In this document: one piece after another, positions 53,928 to 63,373 of the stretch
Layout: each line of letters begins with the position of its first letter
How positions within the stretch are numbered: the first letter of the stretch is position 1
NCBI RefSeq assembly: GCF_041080795.1
Contig: NZ_CP129674.1
Location: forward strand, 310,001-374,000
Origin: Bifidobacterium sp. WK041_4_12
GTDB lineage: Bacteria; Actinomycetota; Actinomycetes; Actinomycetales; Bifidobacteriaceae
DNA: 64,000 nucleotides
Direction of reading: 5' to 3'
Translations under genes and position numbers: made by a program
Notes under the pieces: model-generated
What the model was told of the DNA's origin: nothing
What the model saw: only the letters and a program-made list of their open reading frames with translations
The model's database searches: none

Positions 53928-55010
53928 TCATTGCTGGGCATTCGATCGGGATGTGGTCGTTGAGCAGTTGTTGTCGCCGTCTGATAGGGACAGCTCGAAT
54001 TGTGCGTTCAGCCATCTTCGTGACCGTGTAAGCAACTGGCGAGCGGGTTCGGTGTTTTCGAAGAGTTCAAATGCGTGTGCGGCGGCCGGCACGTGTTCCA
54101 GGGTGACGTCGACGCCTGCGTCGTGGAGGCGTTGTGCATAGAGACAGACCTCGTCATGGAACAGTTCGATGTCGGTTGCATACAGCCAGGTTGGGGGCAG
54201 TCCGCTCACATCATCACGGCGGCTTGCTGAAGCATATTTCGGGACTGCCTGCGACCCTGCGGCGACAGGAAGGTACGCGTTCCACGCATAGCGGTTCGCT
54301 TGATTGTTCCACACGAAGTGGTTGATTGCGTCGAGACTGCGATCTGTGGCGGTGCGGTCGTCAAGCATGGGCGCGAACAGCCATTGGGCAATCGGCTGGA
54401 TGCCTTCTTGGTCGTGCACCCGTTGGGTCAGGCAGGCGGCAAGGCCACCGCCCGCGCTTTCTCCGCCTATCGCAAGACGATTGACGTCAATGTGGAGCTG
54501 ACTGCCATGGGCGATCATCCATTGCCATGCAAGATAAACATCGTTGATAGCCGCTGGATACGGATGCTCTGGGGCGAGTCGGTAATCCACGGACACGACA
54601 ACGGTTCCCAATGAAGCGGCGGTTCTGGCGCACAAACCATCATCCTGCCTTGCGGAACCGACCACTAGGCCCCCGCCATGAATCCACAGAAGTCCCGGAT
54701 GCGGTTCCGTTCCGTGGTGCTGTCTGGGACGGGTTCCATCATGCGTGCTTGCGTTGAGGTTTCGTCGTGGCTCTGTATGTGATTCATTGTCTTTTGGGAT
54801 GAAGACGCGCATCGATATGCTGCGGTAATGCACGATTTTTACGCTAATCCCTGTGGCATTCACTGAGGGTAAGTGCCTTAGTACTGTTCGGGTCGCAGCT
54901 CGCACAACTGGATTATCAACGTGTCGAATGCTCAGGGCCCGCGCCATAAGTCGCAGCCTGGGGTCGATCTGACTCATGCTCATCCGTGCCAACGCATCGC
55001 CTTTCAACAT
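53928..55010 (-). CDS. alpha/beta-hydrolase esterase (HSL family)
   Basis: A protein of 360 residues. HGGGLVVGSA at 111-120 forms the oxyanion hole, S185 in IGGESAGGGL is the nucleophile, and the late histidine is in AAAHAFELF, as in hormone-sensitive-lipase type esterases (acetyl esterase Aes). VDYRLAPEHPYPAAINDV is typical. The stretch at 75-105 is a variable, polar insert and the C-terminal tail of about 20 residues is Ser/Thr/Asn-rich. No signal peptide. It lies alone. Confidence 0.92.
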   Translation of the reverse strand: MLKGDALARMSMSQIDPRLRLMARALSIRHVDNPVVRAATRTVLRHLPSVNATGISVKIVHYRSISMRVFIPKDNESHTEPRRNLNASTHDGTRPRQHHGTEPHPGLLWIHGGGLVVGSARQDDGLCARTAASLGTVVVSVDYRLAPEHPYPAAINDVYLAWQWMIAHGSQLHIDVNRLAIGGESAGGGLAACLTQRVHDQEGIQPIAQWLFAPMLDDRTATDRSLDAINHFVWNNQANRYAWNAYLPVAAGSQAVPKYASASRRDDVSGLPPTWLYATDIELFHDEVCLYAQRLHDAGVDVTLEHVPAAAHAFELFENTEPARQLLTRSRRWLNAQFELSLSDGDNNCSTTTSRSNAQQ

Positions 55011-55350
55011 TTCACCTGTGTAGCGAAGCCGATTGCCGTACGTTATCTATCGTTGCGGGAAGCAGATGCATTCACCGGTGCAGTATCTCCTGTCAACGCT
55101 CACGATAGCGCAGGCAACGTCGTTTTGCCTCCTTCGGCACCGTGCCAATCACTCCGATGATTGTGGGAAATATCTTGGAAAGTGTGTGACTGACTCTGAT
55201 CAAGGATCATCGTGATTAGCGGGAAGGGTTGATGAGCATGCCAGATGAGTCCATGATTGGTATGACAGCCGAAGGCAGCAATCTGAACGAATGAGCTTTT
55301 CGAAGGTGAATGCAGTCATCGAGCCGATGCGCCCAGCGGGGCATTAATGC
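55011..55350. other. non-coding stretch, nothing recognised
   Basis: No supported gene in 340 bases. Confidence 0.4.
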
Positions 55351-55716
55351 TTACGAACAAGGGTCCGGCATCAGAGAAGGCAGAGTGGGACAAAAACCGA
55401 CACGACGTATAACATCCCCTATCGCCCTGGGCTTCTCGTCTGCGGGAAGGTAGTTCGCATACCGCAGTGCCTGCTCGACCGGCATCACTGCCGTGCCCTG
55501 GCGCTGTTCGGCCAGGAATCGCGCGTTGAGGCTGAGCACGTCAATGTAGCCGACGAGCGCTGTTGGATGCTCGAATTCCGTCTCCTCGAGAGCATGGGGG
55601 CGACCCAGCATGTTCTGCAACAGATCCATCCAGAACTTCTGCGTCTCCTGCTTCTCATCCCCGTGATTTTTCCAGCGATTGGCGAAATCGTGCGCCTTCT
55701 GCTCTCGAATGTTCAT
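55351..55716 (-). pseudogene. type II restriction-modification DNA methylase, fragment
   Basis: From ATG 55716 the frame reads MNIREQKAHDFANRWKNHGD, then EKQETQKFWMDLLQNMLG. This is the start of large class I SAM-dependent (type IIG-like) DNA methyltransferases. A later block EQALRYANYLPADEKPR also belongs to them, but intermediate segments are shortened, and after PRAI the frame becomes unrelated. The methylase domain (about 900 residues) is missing. A deletion remnant is inferred. Confidence 0.65.
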
Positions 55717-55785
55717 ACCCCACATGATACGTTCCGACAAGCCTGAACCGAACGGTACGACGCCCGTTGGTGAGGTCAAGTCCTG

Positions 55786-56052
55786 TCAGGCCGGCAGTGC
55801 CTGGTCGATGGTGCGGCGCAGGAACTGGGATCGCGACTCGCCACGCTCCCTGGCGCTCCTGTCGATCTCCTGCACGCGCGACTTGGGAATGCGGAACGAT
55901 ATGGTCTCCAGTTCCTCGTCGAACACCCTGGGCCGTCCCGGCCTGATGGTGCCCACATGGCCCTTCCATGTGCCGTTCTCGTACTCCTCGGCCATAGTGT
56001 CGAGCTGGCGGTCGGTCACGCCGAACATCTTGTTGACTTCCTCGCGTCTCAT
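55786..56052 (-). CDS. ribbon-helix-helix antitoxin
   Basis: A protein of 88 residues. The N-terminal VNKMFGVTDRQLDTMAEEYE is followed by IRPGRPRVFDEELETISFRI and a helix-turn-helix of RHH type (PKSRVQEIDRSARERG, then SRSQFLRRTI). Its start overlaps the stop of the upstream toxin gene by four bases. It probably neutralises that toxin and represses the operon. Similar GRPR linker to the fragment at 16210. Confidence 0.8.
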   Translation of the reverse strand: MRREEVNKMFGVTDRQLDTMAEEYENGTWKGHVGTIRPGRPRVFDEELETISFRIPKSRVQEIDRSARERGESRSQFLRRTIDQALPA

Positions 56053-56330
56053 GGTTTCCTCCCTGCGGGCTTCAGTTCATTCATGGTCTTCCTCGAAGGC
56101 GGCGTCATCGCATGGTAGACCAGCCAGCGTCCCCCTCGGTTCCTGACCGACACCATCTCGAGGAGCCGTCCCCGGCCGTCCACGCCGACAGTGATCCACG
56201 AGCCGGCCCCGTCCATCCTGGAGGCGGAGAGCAGCGCCGACCTCCAGGCAGCCAGCACGTCCCCGTCCTCGATCTCGGGATGCCGTTCGTGGATCCTCGG
56301 ATGGGCCATCGGATCGTTCCCGTCGAGCAT
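56049..56330 (-). CDS. BrnT-like or related small toxin
   Basis: A protein of 93 residues. It shows HPEIEDGDVLAAWRSAL, then ITVGVDGRGRLLEMVSV, WLVYHAMTPPSRK and EL. This order (H-x-I near the start, G-D/R-G-R-x-L-E, then Y-H-A-M) is that of BrnT-like toxins that pair with RHH antitoxins. It is followed immediately by such an antitoxin. The assignment to one family is by pattern only. SD not strong (AGAGGATTCC). Confidence 0.65.
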   Translation of the reverse strand: MLDGNDPMAHPRIHERHPEIEDGDVLAAWRSALLSASRMDGAGSWITVGVDGRGRLLEMVSVRNRGGRWLVYHAMTPPSRKTMNELKPAGRKP

Positions 56331-56346
56331 GGAATCCTCTGACGCC

Positions 56347-56380
56347 TAATATTGTAATACATATATATGGTACATTATTA
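56347..56380. promoter_or_regulatory. operator-like dyad of the RHH/toxin pair
   Basis: TAATATTGTA at 56347-56356 and TACATTATTA at 56371-56380 are inverted repeats with one mismatch, 17 bases before the toxin start on the minus strand. Confidence 0.65.
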
Positions 56381-56533
56381 CGCCTCGGGCGACGGCTCGT
56401 TTCTGACTCCCTTTATACGTTTTGTCCCTTCAGCGTCCCCGATGTCTATATTTCCTGTCGATGGCTTCGTCAGTGGATGGCTGCTCCTTGCTGAGCCGCT
56501 GGAACCGTTCTGGAAGAGGCTACCGCATGGAAA

Positions 56534-57058
56534 CTAATACCGTTTCATGTTGTGGTGCCTGTCGAGGTCCATGCCGACCGTCAATGGGTATTTACGATCG
56601 AGCTCTGGTTCCATCCATAGGTTGCGTATGGCTTTGATGGCGGAGAATCCTAGAATCCAAAGCACGCACCAGGCTAGGGCGAGCACATGGAATAACGGCT
56701 CGTTGCCGTCGAAAACAGGCGACAGCGCCGCGCCCAGGGCGATCATGGCGAAGATGAATCCGAAGATCATGATCTTCCGGTAGAGTCCTCCCTGCGCGCT
56801 GCGTTTCCTCATTTGCCTGATGCGTTCGGCGTCAAGGTCCATGATTTCTTCTTCCTTGTCGGCGGATTCGATGTTCTGGAATAGGTCCTGGATATTTACG
56901 TCCAGCGCCATGGCCACGAGTCGCAGTGTCTCCAGGCTCGCATCCTCCCCTGATTCGAGGCGTTGGATGGTACGCACGGTCACTCCGCTCTGTGCTGCGA
57001 GTCGTTCCTGTGTCCAGCCGCGTTGGCGGCGCAGTGCTCTGATGTTCGTTGTGTTCAT
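56534..57058 (-). CDS. XRE family regulator with membrane domain
   Basis: A protein of 174 residues from ATG 57058. Residues 5-60 form the helix-turn-helix (IRALRRQRGWTQERLAAQSG, TVRTIQRLESG). A short linker rich in D/E leads to two spans (IMIFGFIFAMIALGAALSP and VLALAWCVLWILGFSAI). Membrane-bound XRE proteins of this type are common in bifidobacteria; some sense envelope stress. An alternative upstream start to 57136 lacks a site. A tiny divergent gene follows at 57187. Confidence 0.85.
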   Translation of the reverse strand: MNTTNIRALRRQRGWTQERLAAQSGVTVRTIQRLESGEDASLETLRLVAMALDVNIQDLFQNIESADKEEEIMDLDAERIRQMRKRSAQGGLYRKIMIFGFIFAMIALGAALSPVFDGNEPLFHVLALAWCVLWILGFSAIKAIRNLWMEPELDRKYPLTVGMDLDRHHNMKRY

Positions 57059-57186
57059 GGCTCCAACCCTAGAACATGTGGCGCGACAGGCACACGAAAC
57101 GAGAACGACATCTACATGACAGTTCTCATGGTTCAAGCAGAAAGGAGAGAGCAGGCATCAATGGTCGCGGACATATAATGGGCGCA

Positions 57187-57279
57187 TGACATGGATACTG
57201 TCCCTGATCAGCCTGTTCCTCATTCCCATAGACCTGCATCTGCGCCGCTACAGCGACAGGCAGAGCAGGCCACAATGAC
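57187..57279 (+). CDS. leaderless small membrane peptide
   Basis: ATG 57187 lies eight bases after TATAAT (57173-57178), the arrangement of a leaderless message. The 30 residues comprise a hydrophobic start (TWILSLISLFLIPI) and a basic tail (DLHLRRYSDRQSRPQ). It is divergent from the membrane XRE regulator, so it could be its target or partner. No family is known to me, and the frame is short enough to be chance. Confidence 0.4.
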
Positions 57280-57323
57280 TCACCGACCCGCCTGCCTATC
57301 CCTGTTCGCCGGCTTGTTACGGG

Positions 57324-57791
57324 CTACTTGATGATTTCTTTATAGATGAATTGCTCTCCGCGTTTTCCGATGTATGTGTTCGTTTGTTTCTTGAATCCTG
57401 CTTTTTCGTATAGTTTTTGCGCAGGAGCGTTCTTCCTGTTGACGCCGAGGACTATTTCGACCACGTTCGGGAACCCGTTCCTTACGTATGCAGGCAGTAG
57501 ATTCAGCGCCTTCAATGCATATCCCTTTCTCATGTATCTATCGTCTGTGGAAAAGCTTCTAAGGAGCATGCTCTGGGGGTTATCTGTGTACCGGAACTTG
57601 TCTTTCCCGTAGTCCAGGACAAAGAATGTGGGAACGACGTCTTCGCCTGTCAAGGCAAGGCATGGATGGTAATCCGAATTAGTTCTTGATATCGTGACTG
57701 CGTTTTCGGGCAGTCCGGTAAAAGTCGCATCTCGTAACTTGTAGTCTCTGATCTGCTTGTTGAATCTTTGGTCGTATTCGATAATTTTCAA
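57324..57791 (-). CDS. GNAT family acetyltransferase
   Basis: A protein of 155 residues. The acetyl-CoA loop is in RYMRKGYALKALNLLP near 85-100 (R-x-x-G-x-A), and the second mark is VNRKNAPAQKLYEKAGF near 120. The substrate is unknown. GC content is lower than in the flanking genes, suggesting recent arrival. The start follows a weak site; CTGGTCTT upstream is not informative. Confidence 0.82.
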   Translation of the reverse strand: MKIIEYDQRFNKQIRDYKLRDATFTGLPENAVTISRTNSDYHPCLALTGEDVVPTFFVLDYGKDKFRYTDNPQSMLLRSFSTDDRYMRKGYALKALNLLPAYVRNGFPNVVEIVLGVNRKNAPAQKLYEKAGFKKQTNTYIGKRGEQFIYKEIIK

Positions 57792-58011
57792 GGCTGGTCT
57801 TCGTTCCCTCTCTCCGCGAAGCGGAGTTATCCACCGTCACAATCAAAATCAAGAAATCATTTTTTCTAGTATAGGTATACAGGCATATAGGGGACACCTC
57901 CTAAACCCTACTGAGAGTAGGAGATGAAGCACCTCTGCGTCCTTATAACCCCACACTTCTGTGCCTATAACCCCATTTTTGCTTATAGCCCCCGAACGCA
58001 GCTAAGGAAAA

Positions 58012-58049
58012 ATCCTCGGGCTGCTGGTGTTCCAACAGTTCCGAGGATT
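58012..58049 (-). terminator. terminator downstream of tRNA-Leu
   Basis: AATCCTCGG at 58012-58020 pairs with CCGAGGATT at 58041-58049; on the minus strand it is followed by TTTTTCC. It closes the tgt/tRNA-Leu side. Confidence 0.75.
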
Positions 58050-58058
58050 CATGTCTCG

Positions 58059-58141
58059 TGCGCGCGGGGGGAGTTGAACCCCCACGACCTTTCGATCACT
58101 GGCACCTGAAGCCAGCGCGTCTACCATTCCGCCACGCGCGC
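58059..58141 (-). tRNA. tRNA-Leu (anticodon CAG)
   Basis: On the minus strand a 7-bp acceptor stem (GCGCGCG/CGCGCGC) encloses D, anticodon, variable and T arms. The anticodon stem CTGGC/GCCAG holds the loop TTCAGGT, anticodon CAG. The T arm has GGTTCAACTCC-like GGGGGTTCAACTCCCCC. Discriminator A; CCA is not encoded. Length 83 with an extended variable arm as in class II tRNAs. Confidence 0.93.
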
Positions 58142-58220
58142 AGACAACGGTTAAATCTAGCACCTACCGGCAACAAACTGCAACTATTCCAACTCGTGTC
58201 GCCATGTTGCAGGGGAAAAA

Positions 58221-59519
58221 TCAGCCGCGTGAACCATGTTCATAGAAGTGAGTAACGGTTTCCTTTCTGAATTCATCAAAGTAGTCGCCCTCTATTGCCT
58301 TGCGAATATCGGCAAGCAGTGTCACGAAGAAGTGCTCGTTATGAATGGTCGCCAAGGTATAGCCGTTCATCTCGCGGGCTCGCAGCAGGTGATCGATGTA
58401 AGCCCTGCTGTAGTTGCGGCAGGCATAGCAGTCGCAGCCATCTTCGATTGGATCGAAATCATGCTTGAACTGCGCACGTTTGATGTTCCATCGACCTTGA
58501 TGCGTGAATACCGCGCCATTTCGTGCACAGCGTGCGGGTGCGACGCAGTCGAAGGTGTCGCCACCGTTCTCTACTGCGCTGAATATGTCATCCACTGACG
58601 CGATGCCAAGAACATGCCGTGGTCTGCTCTCTGGCATGGCGTCACATATCCAAGCACAGGTCTGGCCGAGCAGACGCTTTTCGATAGCGCCACCGATGCC
58701 GACTCCGTCAAAGTCCAGCGAAGCGATCTGCGAAGCTGCAAGACGGCGCAGATCCTCGTAATTCGCACCTTGAACGACGCCGAACAATGCCTGATATGGT
58801 TTGCCGAGGCGTGTCTCGGTGAGTCGTTGATGCTCAGCGACGCAGCGCTTTGCCCAACGGAAGGTTCTCTCCACTGATTGTTCCTGATATCTGCGCGTAT
58901 TCATCAGTGTGGTCAGCTCGTCGAATGCAAACATCATATCGGCACCAATGTTGTGCTGTATTCTCATTGATATCTCGGCGGAAAAGCGCTTCTTTTCGCC
59001 GTTCAGCGGCGACTTGAAAGTAACGCCATCGTCATCGACGAAAGCCAATCGTTCCTTGCCTTTTGCGATGATGTCATCGGATTTCATGCCCTCCACATCC
59101 ATGGCGAGGGTCTTCTTGAATCCGGCTCCCAGCGAAAGCACCTGAAAACCGCCCGAATCGGTGTAGGTCGGGCCATCCCAGTTCATGAACGTGCTCAAAC
59201 CGCCGGCTTCGTTCAGCACCTCATCGCCTGGCCGCTCGAAGAGATGGAAGGCATTGGAAAGCAAACATTGGGCTCCGAGTTCTTTCATCTGTTCCGGCAG
59301 AACGGCTTTCATGGCTCCCTGCGTTGCGACCGGGATGAAGGTCGGCGTCTGAATGTCCCCATGTGGCGTGTGAATTATCCCCGTGCGACCATAGCGCGCA
59401 CCGTCCCTGCCAAACCCATCGCTTCGGCTTTCAAGCCGTTTGTGTGTTTCAAAGCTGAAAGCGGAACGATCTCCCGGCTTTCCCACTACCGCTCCCTTTG
59501 GCTTCCTCATCTGCATCAT
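58221..59519 (-). CDS. tgt: tRNA-guanine transglycosylase
   Basis: A protein of 432 residues. ATG 59519 follows AAGG at eight bases; a longer start at 59543 is possible. The core has RTGIIHTPHGDIQTPTFIPV, the active aspartates in GPTYTDSGGFQV and FAFDELT, HVLGIASVDD and the zinc site CDCYACRNYSRAYIDHL. It exchanges guanine for preQ1-type bases in GUN-anticodon tRNAs. The N-terminal stretch of about 35 residues is longer than usual. tRNA-Leu is 80 bases downstream. Confidence 0.95.
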   Translation of the reverse strand: MMQMRKPKGAVVGKPGDRSAFSFETHKRLESRSDGFGRDGARYGRTGIIHTPHGDIQTPTFIPVATQGAMKAVLPEQMKELGAQCLLSNAFHLFERPGDEVLNEAGGLSTFMNWDGPTYTDSGGFQVLSLGAGFKKTLAMDVEGMKSDDIIAKGKERLAFVDDDGVTFKSPLNGEKKRFSAEISMRIQHNIGADMMFAFDELTTLMNTRRYQEQSVERTFRWAKRCVAEHQRLTETRLGKPYQALFGVVQGANYEDLRRLAASQIASLDFDGVGIGGAIEKRLLGQTCAWICDAMPESRPRHVLGIASVDDIFSAVENGGDTFDCVAPARCARNGAVFTHQGRWNIKRAQFKHDFDPIEDGCDCYACRNYSRAYIDHLLRAREMNGYTLATIHNEHFFVTLLADIRKAIEGDYFDEFRKETVTHFYEHGSRG

Positions 59520-59894
59520 GCGCTCAACCTTATCCTCAAGCATCGGCCAAGCTTCCCAGCTTCTGAAGGCAATGTGGCAGAATCCGACAGATTCACTTGT
59601 CGTGAGCCCGGCATCGAATGAGTGCGAATGTGAGATTTTCAGATAATTCCGTCATTGGCGAACTCTTTCGAACGGTTGAAAGCGCTGAGATGGAGACGTT
59701 TCAAGGGAATTTCAGTAATTTTCTATATTTTAGGGGAAAATTCGCTAACATCTTCCAAAGAACATTCAGATAACTTTCAGACAAGCTATCTTAACTCTTA
59801 GATAGCAACACATGCGAGAGTTTTGAAGTTGCCTTCATGACTCCGCCTGCCGGAAAGCCTTTTTGGTTTGCCGTGCGAAACGTAAGGAGCAGCA
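59520..59894. promoter_or_regulatory. upstream region of the htrA-type gene
   Basis: About 370 bases without a gene. GCTATCTTAACTCTTAGATAGC at 59785-59806 is a dyad (GCTATCT and AGATAGC; described in halves). AT-rich patches near 59715-59770 could form the promoter. AAGGAGCAGCA at 59883-59893 is the ribosome site. Confidence 0.5.
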
Positions 59895-62201
59895 ATGGCT
59901 GAAGATGAACACAAGATTCACCCCTGGGAGGGTGATGGCGACGATCAGTCGTGGCAGCCAAGCCACATTGATTCGCATGACACTATGAACAATGACGCTA
60001 TCAACAATGACGACAGCACTGACAATGTAAGCAATGACACCATGAACGAATCACACAACACTGATCCAGTGGGCAACGGCACCGCAGCCGACGGCAATGG
60101 AGACAATCACGATCACAGCTCTTCTCCCGATGTGCAGACGGAGTCCTTCACTGAGCCGCTGACGAAAGCCGTTGGCATCGACCATGATGCGAGTGCGCAG
60201 GAGACGCAGCAGATCGATACTGCATCGTCCAACGATTACCCAACCACCCGCATTCCCAGTGGAGACAACCATTGGTTGGATGCTGATTCATATGGATCTT
60301 CCACTGCTGGCGATGACAATCCATTCGTGAGCCATGCCCACAGTGAGGGCGTTCAGAACGACGATGCGCAGAACGGCAATGTTCGCAACGACGATGCGCA
60401 GAACGACGATGCCCGTAACGATAACGACGAATTGGGTCAAACACGGAATCTGAGTTCGGTTGCGGATGAAGAGCCGAATGGCTCAGACCGCCCAACTGAG
60501 GCACTTCCTGCGACTTCCGACCAGCCGACGGCGACGCAGCCTGACTATGCGCGTCAGCAGGGGTATCGTCCTGCCCCGGAATATGGAGCTTTCGCTCCTG
60601 GATACAATCAGCAGCATGAGTCTGGTCAGCAAGGCCAGCCGGGCCAACCAGCATATGGTGCGTCATACCAGGGTCAATTCAACCCGTATCCATACGGAGG
60701 TCCTGAGACGACGCAAGATTCGCAACAGTCCAATCAGCCGAACCAGTCCAATCAGCAGCAACCACAACATTCCCCATATGGCTCACCGCTGGGTTCTGAT
60801 TATGCGCAAGGACAGCAGCAGTCGCAGACACCCGGCCCACAGTATCCTCAGGGCCCGCAAGGTCCTCAAGGGCCTCAGGGGCCGCAGTATCCGTTCGGGC
60901 CGCAGTTCAATCCGCAGAATGGCCCGACAGGTCCCAATCGCCGCAGTGCCAAGGCGGGAAGTCGTAACAAGCCGCTCAGTACCATCATGGTGGCGATCAT
61001 CGCTGCACTGGTGAGCGCGGCATTGATGCTCGGTTTGGGATGGGCGGCGATCAGCAACGGTTTCGTGACCTTGCCAACGTCTGCCTCAATTTCCAGCCTT
61101 GATTCATCGACCTCGGGATCAGGCAGCGCAACTGCCAAAAGCGGCGAAGCCCCCGACTGGCAAGCAGTGGAAAAGCAGGTTTCCTCGTCGGTCGTATCCA
61201 TTGAGACCACCGTTTCGAACGGCGTTGACATGGGTTCCGGAGCAATCATCGACACCGATGGCGATATCGTGACCAACAATCACGTCATCACCGGTGCGAC
61301 AAAGATTCAGGTCACGCTCTCCAACGGTCAGATATATTCCGCTAAAACCGTAGGAACGGATTCCACGACGGATTTGGCGGTCATCAAGCTTGAGAATCCG
61401 CCGAGCGACCTGAAAGCTGTCACTTTCGCGGATTCTGACTCGGTCGCGGTAGGTGAAAACATCATGGCAATCGGCAACCCTCTGGGTTACGACAACACGG
61501 CAACCACAGGCATCGTTTCCGCCTTGAACAGGCCAGTCTCCGTTCTGGACGACACGAGCACCACGATTGTAACGAACGCCATCCAGATCGATGCAGCCAT
61601 CAACCCAGGCAACTCGGGTGGCCCAACATTCAATGCAGCCGGTCAGGTCGTTGGCATCAATTCGTCGATTGCCTCAACCGCTACATCCAGTTCAACGGCA
61701 GGATCGATTGGCATCGGTTTCGCAATTCCTTCCAATCTTGTCAAGCGCATCTCGCAAGAGATCATCAAGGATGGCTCGGTGAAGCATGTTGCCTTGGGCA
61801 TCAGCATCCAAAGCGCAACGGTTGAATCCGATGGGGTCACCCGCGGAGGTGCCAAGGTCGTTTCGGTTACATCCGGCAGCCCTGCGGACAAGGCTGGTCT
61901 GAAGACCGGTGACGTGATCGTTGGATACGATGGCAACGCAGTAAACAGCAACTACTCGGTTCTGGGCTTCGTGCGAGCCACTGCCTACGGTGCGAAGGCA
62001 ACGATAACCGTGGTGCGCAATGGCAGCACGCAGAATGTGACCGTCACGCTGGACCAAGAGGAGTCGGCAGTCACCGGCAAGTCAAAGTCCGATTCGAAGT
62101 CAGGTTCGGGTAACGGCTCCAGCGATGGTAATTCTGATAACGACAATGGTGATAGCAACGGTGGATTGACCGACCCATTCGGCTTGCTCCAAGGTAACTG
62201 A
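59895..62201 (+). CDS. membrane-anchored HtrA/DegP-type serine protease with PDZ domain
   Basis: A protein of 768 residues. The cytoplasmic N-terminal part (1-360) is low complexity: Asn/Asp-rich with repeated NDDAQN-like units, then Gln/Pro/Gly-rich with collagen-like GPQ units. One span near 363-390 (TIMVAIIAALVSAALMLGLG). The trypsin-like domain has H463 in TNNHVITG, D493 in STTDLAVIKL and S574 in NPGNSGGP. A PDZ domain follows (GSPADKAGLKTGDVIVGYDG) and a Ser/Asp/Gly-rich tail. It acts outside the membrane on misfolded proteins. The N-terminal region is about twice as long as usual. Confidence 0.93.
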   Translation: MAEDEHKIHPWEGDGDDQSWQPSHIDSHDTMNNDAINNDDSTDNVSNDTMNESHNTDPVGNGTAADGNGDNHDHSSSPDVQTESFTEPLTKAVGIDHDASAQETQQIDTASSNDYPTTRIPSGDNHWLDADSYGSSTAGDDNPFVSHAHSEGVQNDDAQNGNVRNDDAQNDDARNDNDELGQTRNLSSVADEEPNGSDRPTEALPATSDQPTATQPDYARQQGYRPAPEYGAFAPGYNQQHESGQQGQPGQPAYGASYQGQFNPYPYGGPETTQDSQQSNQPNQSNQQQPQHSPYGSPLGSDYAQGQQQSQTPGPQYPQGPQGPQGPQGPQYPFGPQFNPQNGPTGPNRRSAKAGSRNKPLSTIMVAIIAALVSAALMLGLGWAAISNGFVTLPTSASISSLDSSTSGSGSATAKSGEAPDWQAVEKQVSSSVVSIETTVSNGVDMGSGAIIDTDGDIVTNNHVITGATKIQVTLSNGQIYSAKTVGTDSTTDLAVIKLENPPSDLKAVTFADSDSVAVGENIMAIGNPLGYDNTATTGIVSALNRPVSVLDDTSTTIVTNAIQIDAAINPGNSGGPTFNAAGQVVGINSSIASTATSSSTAGSIGIGFAIPSNLVKRISQEIIKDGSVKHVALGISIQSATVESDGVTRGGAKVVSVTSGSPADKAGLKTGDVIVGYDGNAVNSNYSVLGFVRATAYGAKATITVVRNGSTQNVTVTLDQEESAVTGKSKSDSKSGSGNGSSDGNSDNDNGDSNGGLTDPFGLLQGN

Positions 62202-62413
62202 TTCACTGGTTCAATCGCTGAGCGAATCGGGTAACTGGTTCAATGCTGAATATCAATCTCAATCAGGCATTAAACCGCGCACAAGAGGGTGAAGGCCGTC
62301 GTATGTCGACCGACACCCTCCTTGCTCTCAATAACGACGCAATGAACATCAGAAAGACTCTTTTTCAGATTACGTTCAGCGAAAATACAGTATGCAAGGT
62401 TAGGATTTAGCGC

Positions 62414-63373
62414 ATGAACGGCAAGTTTAAGGTGCATGGGCATTTCAACGGATTGAAAACAGCCCTGCTGTTCGCCCTGATGTGGGCGATAATCATGCTT
62501 ATCTGGTGGTTCACCGGTGGTTCCGAAGGAACTTTGGGAATCTATATCGTCATCGGTCTGGTAACGACCTTCGCTTCATACTGGTTCTCGGACAAGATTG
62601 CGGTCGCGTCCATGCGCGCTCGCCAAGTCAGTGAACAGGAAGCACCTGAGCTGTATCAGATTGTTCGTGAACTTTCGGCAAGGGCGGGCAAACCCATGCC
62701 ACGCATATACATCGCTCCAACCATGTCTCCCAATGCTTTCGCCACGGGTCGCAATGAACGTCACGCAGCGGTGTGCTGTACTCAGGGAATTCTGCAGATG
62801 CTCAATGTTCGCGAAATTCGGGGTGTGCTCGGCCATGAGCTCATGCACGTCTACAATCGCGATATCCTGACTTCAGCGATTGCGTCTGCCTTGGCAACGA
62901 TCATCACCTATCTTGGCTATTCGATGATGTATCTGGGAGGGGGAAACCGAGACCGCGATTCGCGTGATTCCGGCGGCTTTGGACTGATCGGCGTATTGCT
63001 CAGCACGATTCTTGCCCCCATCGGAGCCACGCTCATTCAGCTCTCCATTTCGCGAACCCGCGAATTTGATGCCGACGAAGATGGAAGCCGTTTGACTGGT
63101 GATCCCGCAGCCTTGGCATCGGCGCTGAACAAGATTGAAAATGGCGTGCAGCAGCATCCGATGCCCAAGACGGCCGGAACGCAAAATGTTTCTTCCATGA
63201 TGATTGCCAATCCCTTTTCGTCCAAAGGGCTGAGCCGACTCTTTTCAACGCATCCGCCAACGAGCGAGCGTATTGCGCGTTTGATGCAGATGAGCAGTGA
63301 AATGACCGGCTCCCAGTCGCCGGAGAGCATCGCACCGCATTACTCCCAACGCGCTGATCAGAGTACCTTCTAG
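62414..63373 (+). CDS. htpX: HtpX membrane metalloprotease
   Basis: A protein of 319 residues with two N-terminal spans, the zinc motif HELMH at 141-145 (VLGHELMHVYNRD), a third and fourth span and the glutamate zinc ligand in REFDADEDGSR. STHPPTSERIARL near the end is typical. It degrades damaged membrane proteins and, with the HtrA protease upstream, forms an envelope quality-control pair. The C-terminal tail is about 20 residues longer than in E. coli. Confidence 0.95.
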   Translation: MNGKFKVHGHFNGLKTALLFALMWAIIMLIWWFTGGSEGTLGIYIVIGLVTTFASYWFSDKIAVASMRARQVSEQEAPELYQIVRELSARAGKPMPRIYIAPTMSPNAFATGRNERHAAVCCTQGILQMLNVREIRGVLGHELMHVYNRDILTSAIASALATIITYLGYSMMYLGGGNRDRDSRDSGGFGLIGVLLSTILAPIGATLIQLSISRTREFDADEDGSRLTGDPAALASALNKIENGVQQHPMPKTAGTQNVSSMMIANPFSSKGLSRLFSTHPPTSERIARLMQMSSEMTGSQSPESIAPHYSQRADQSTF

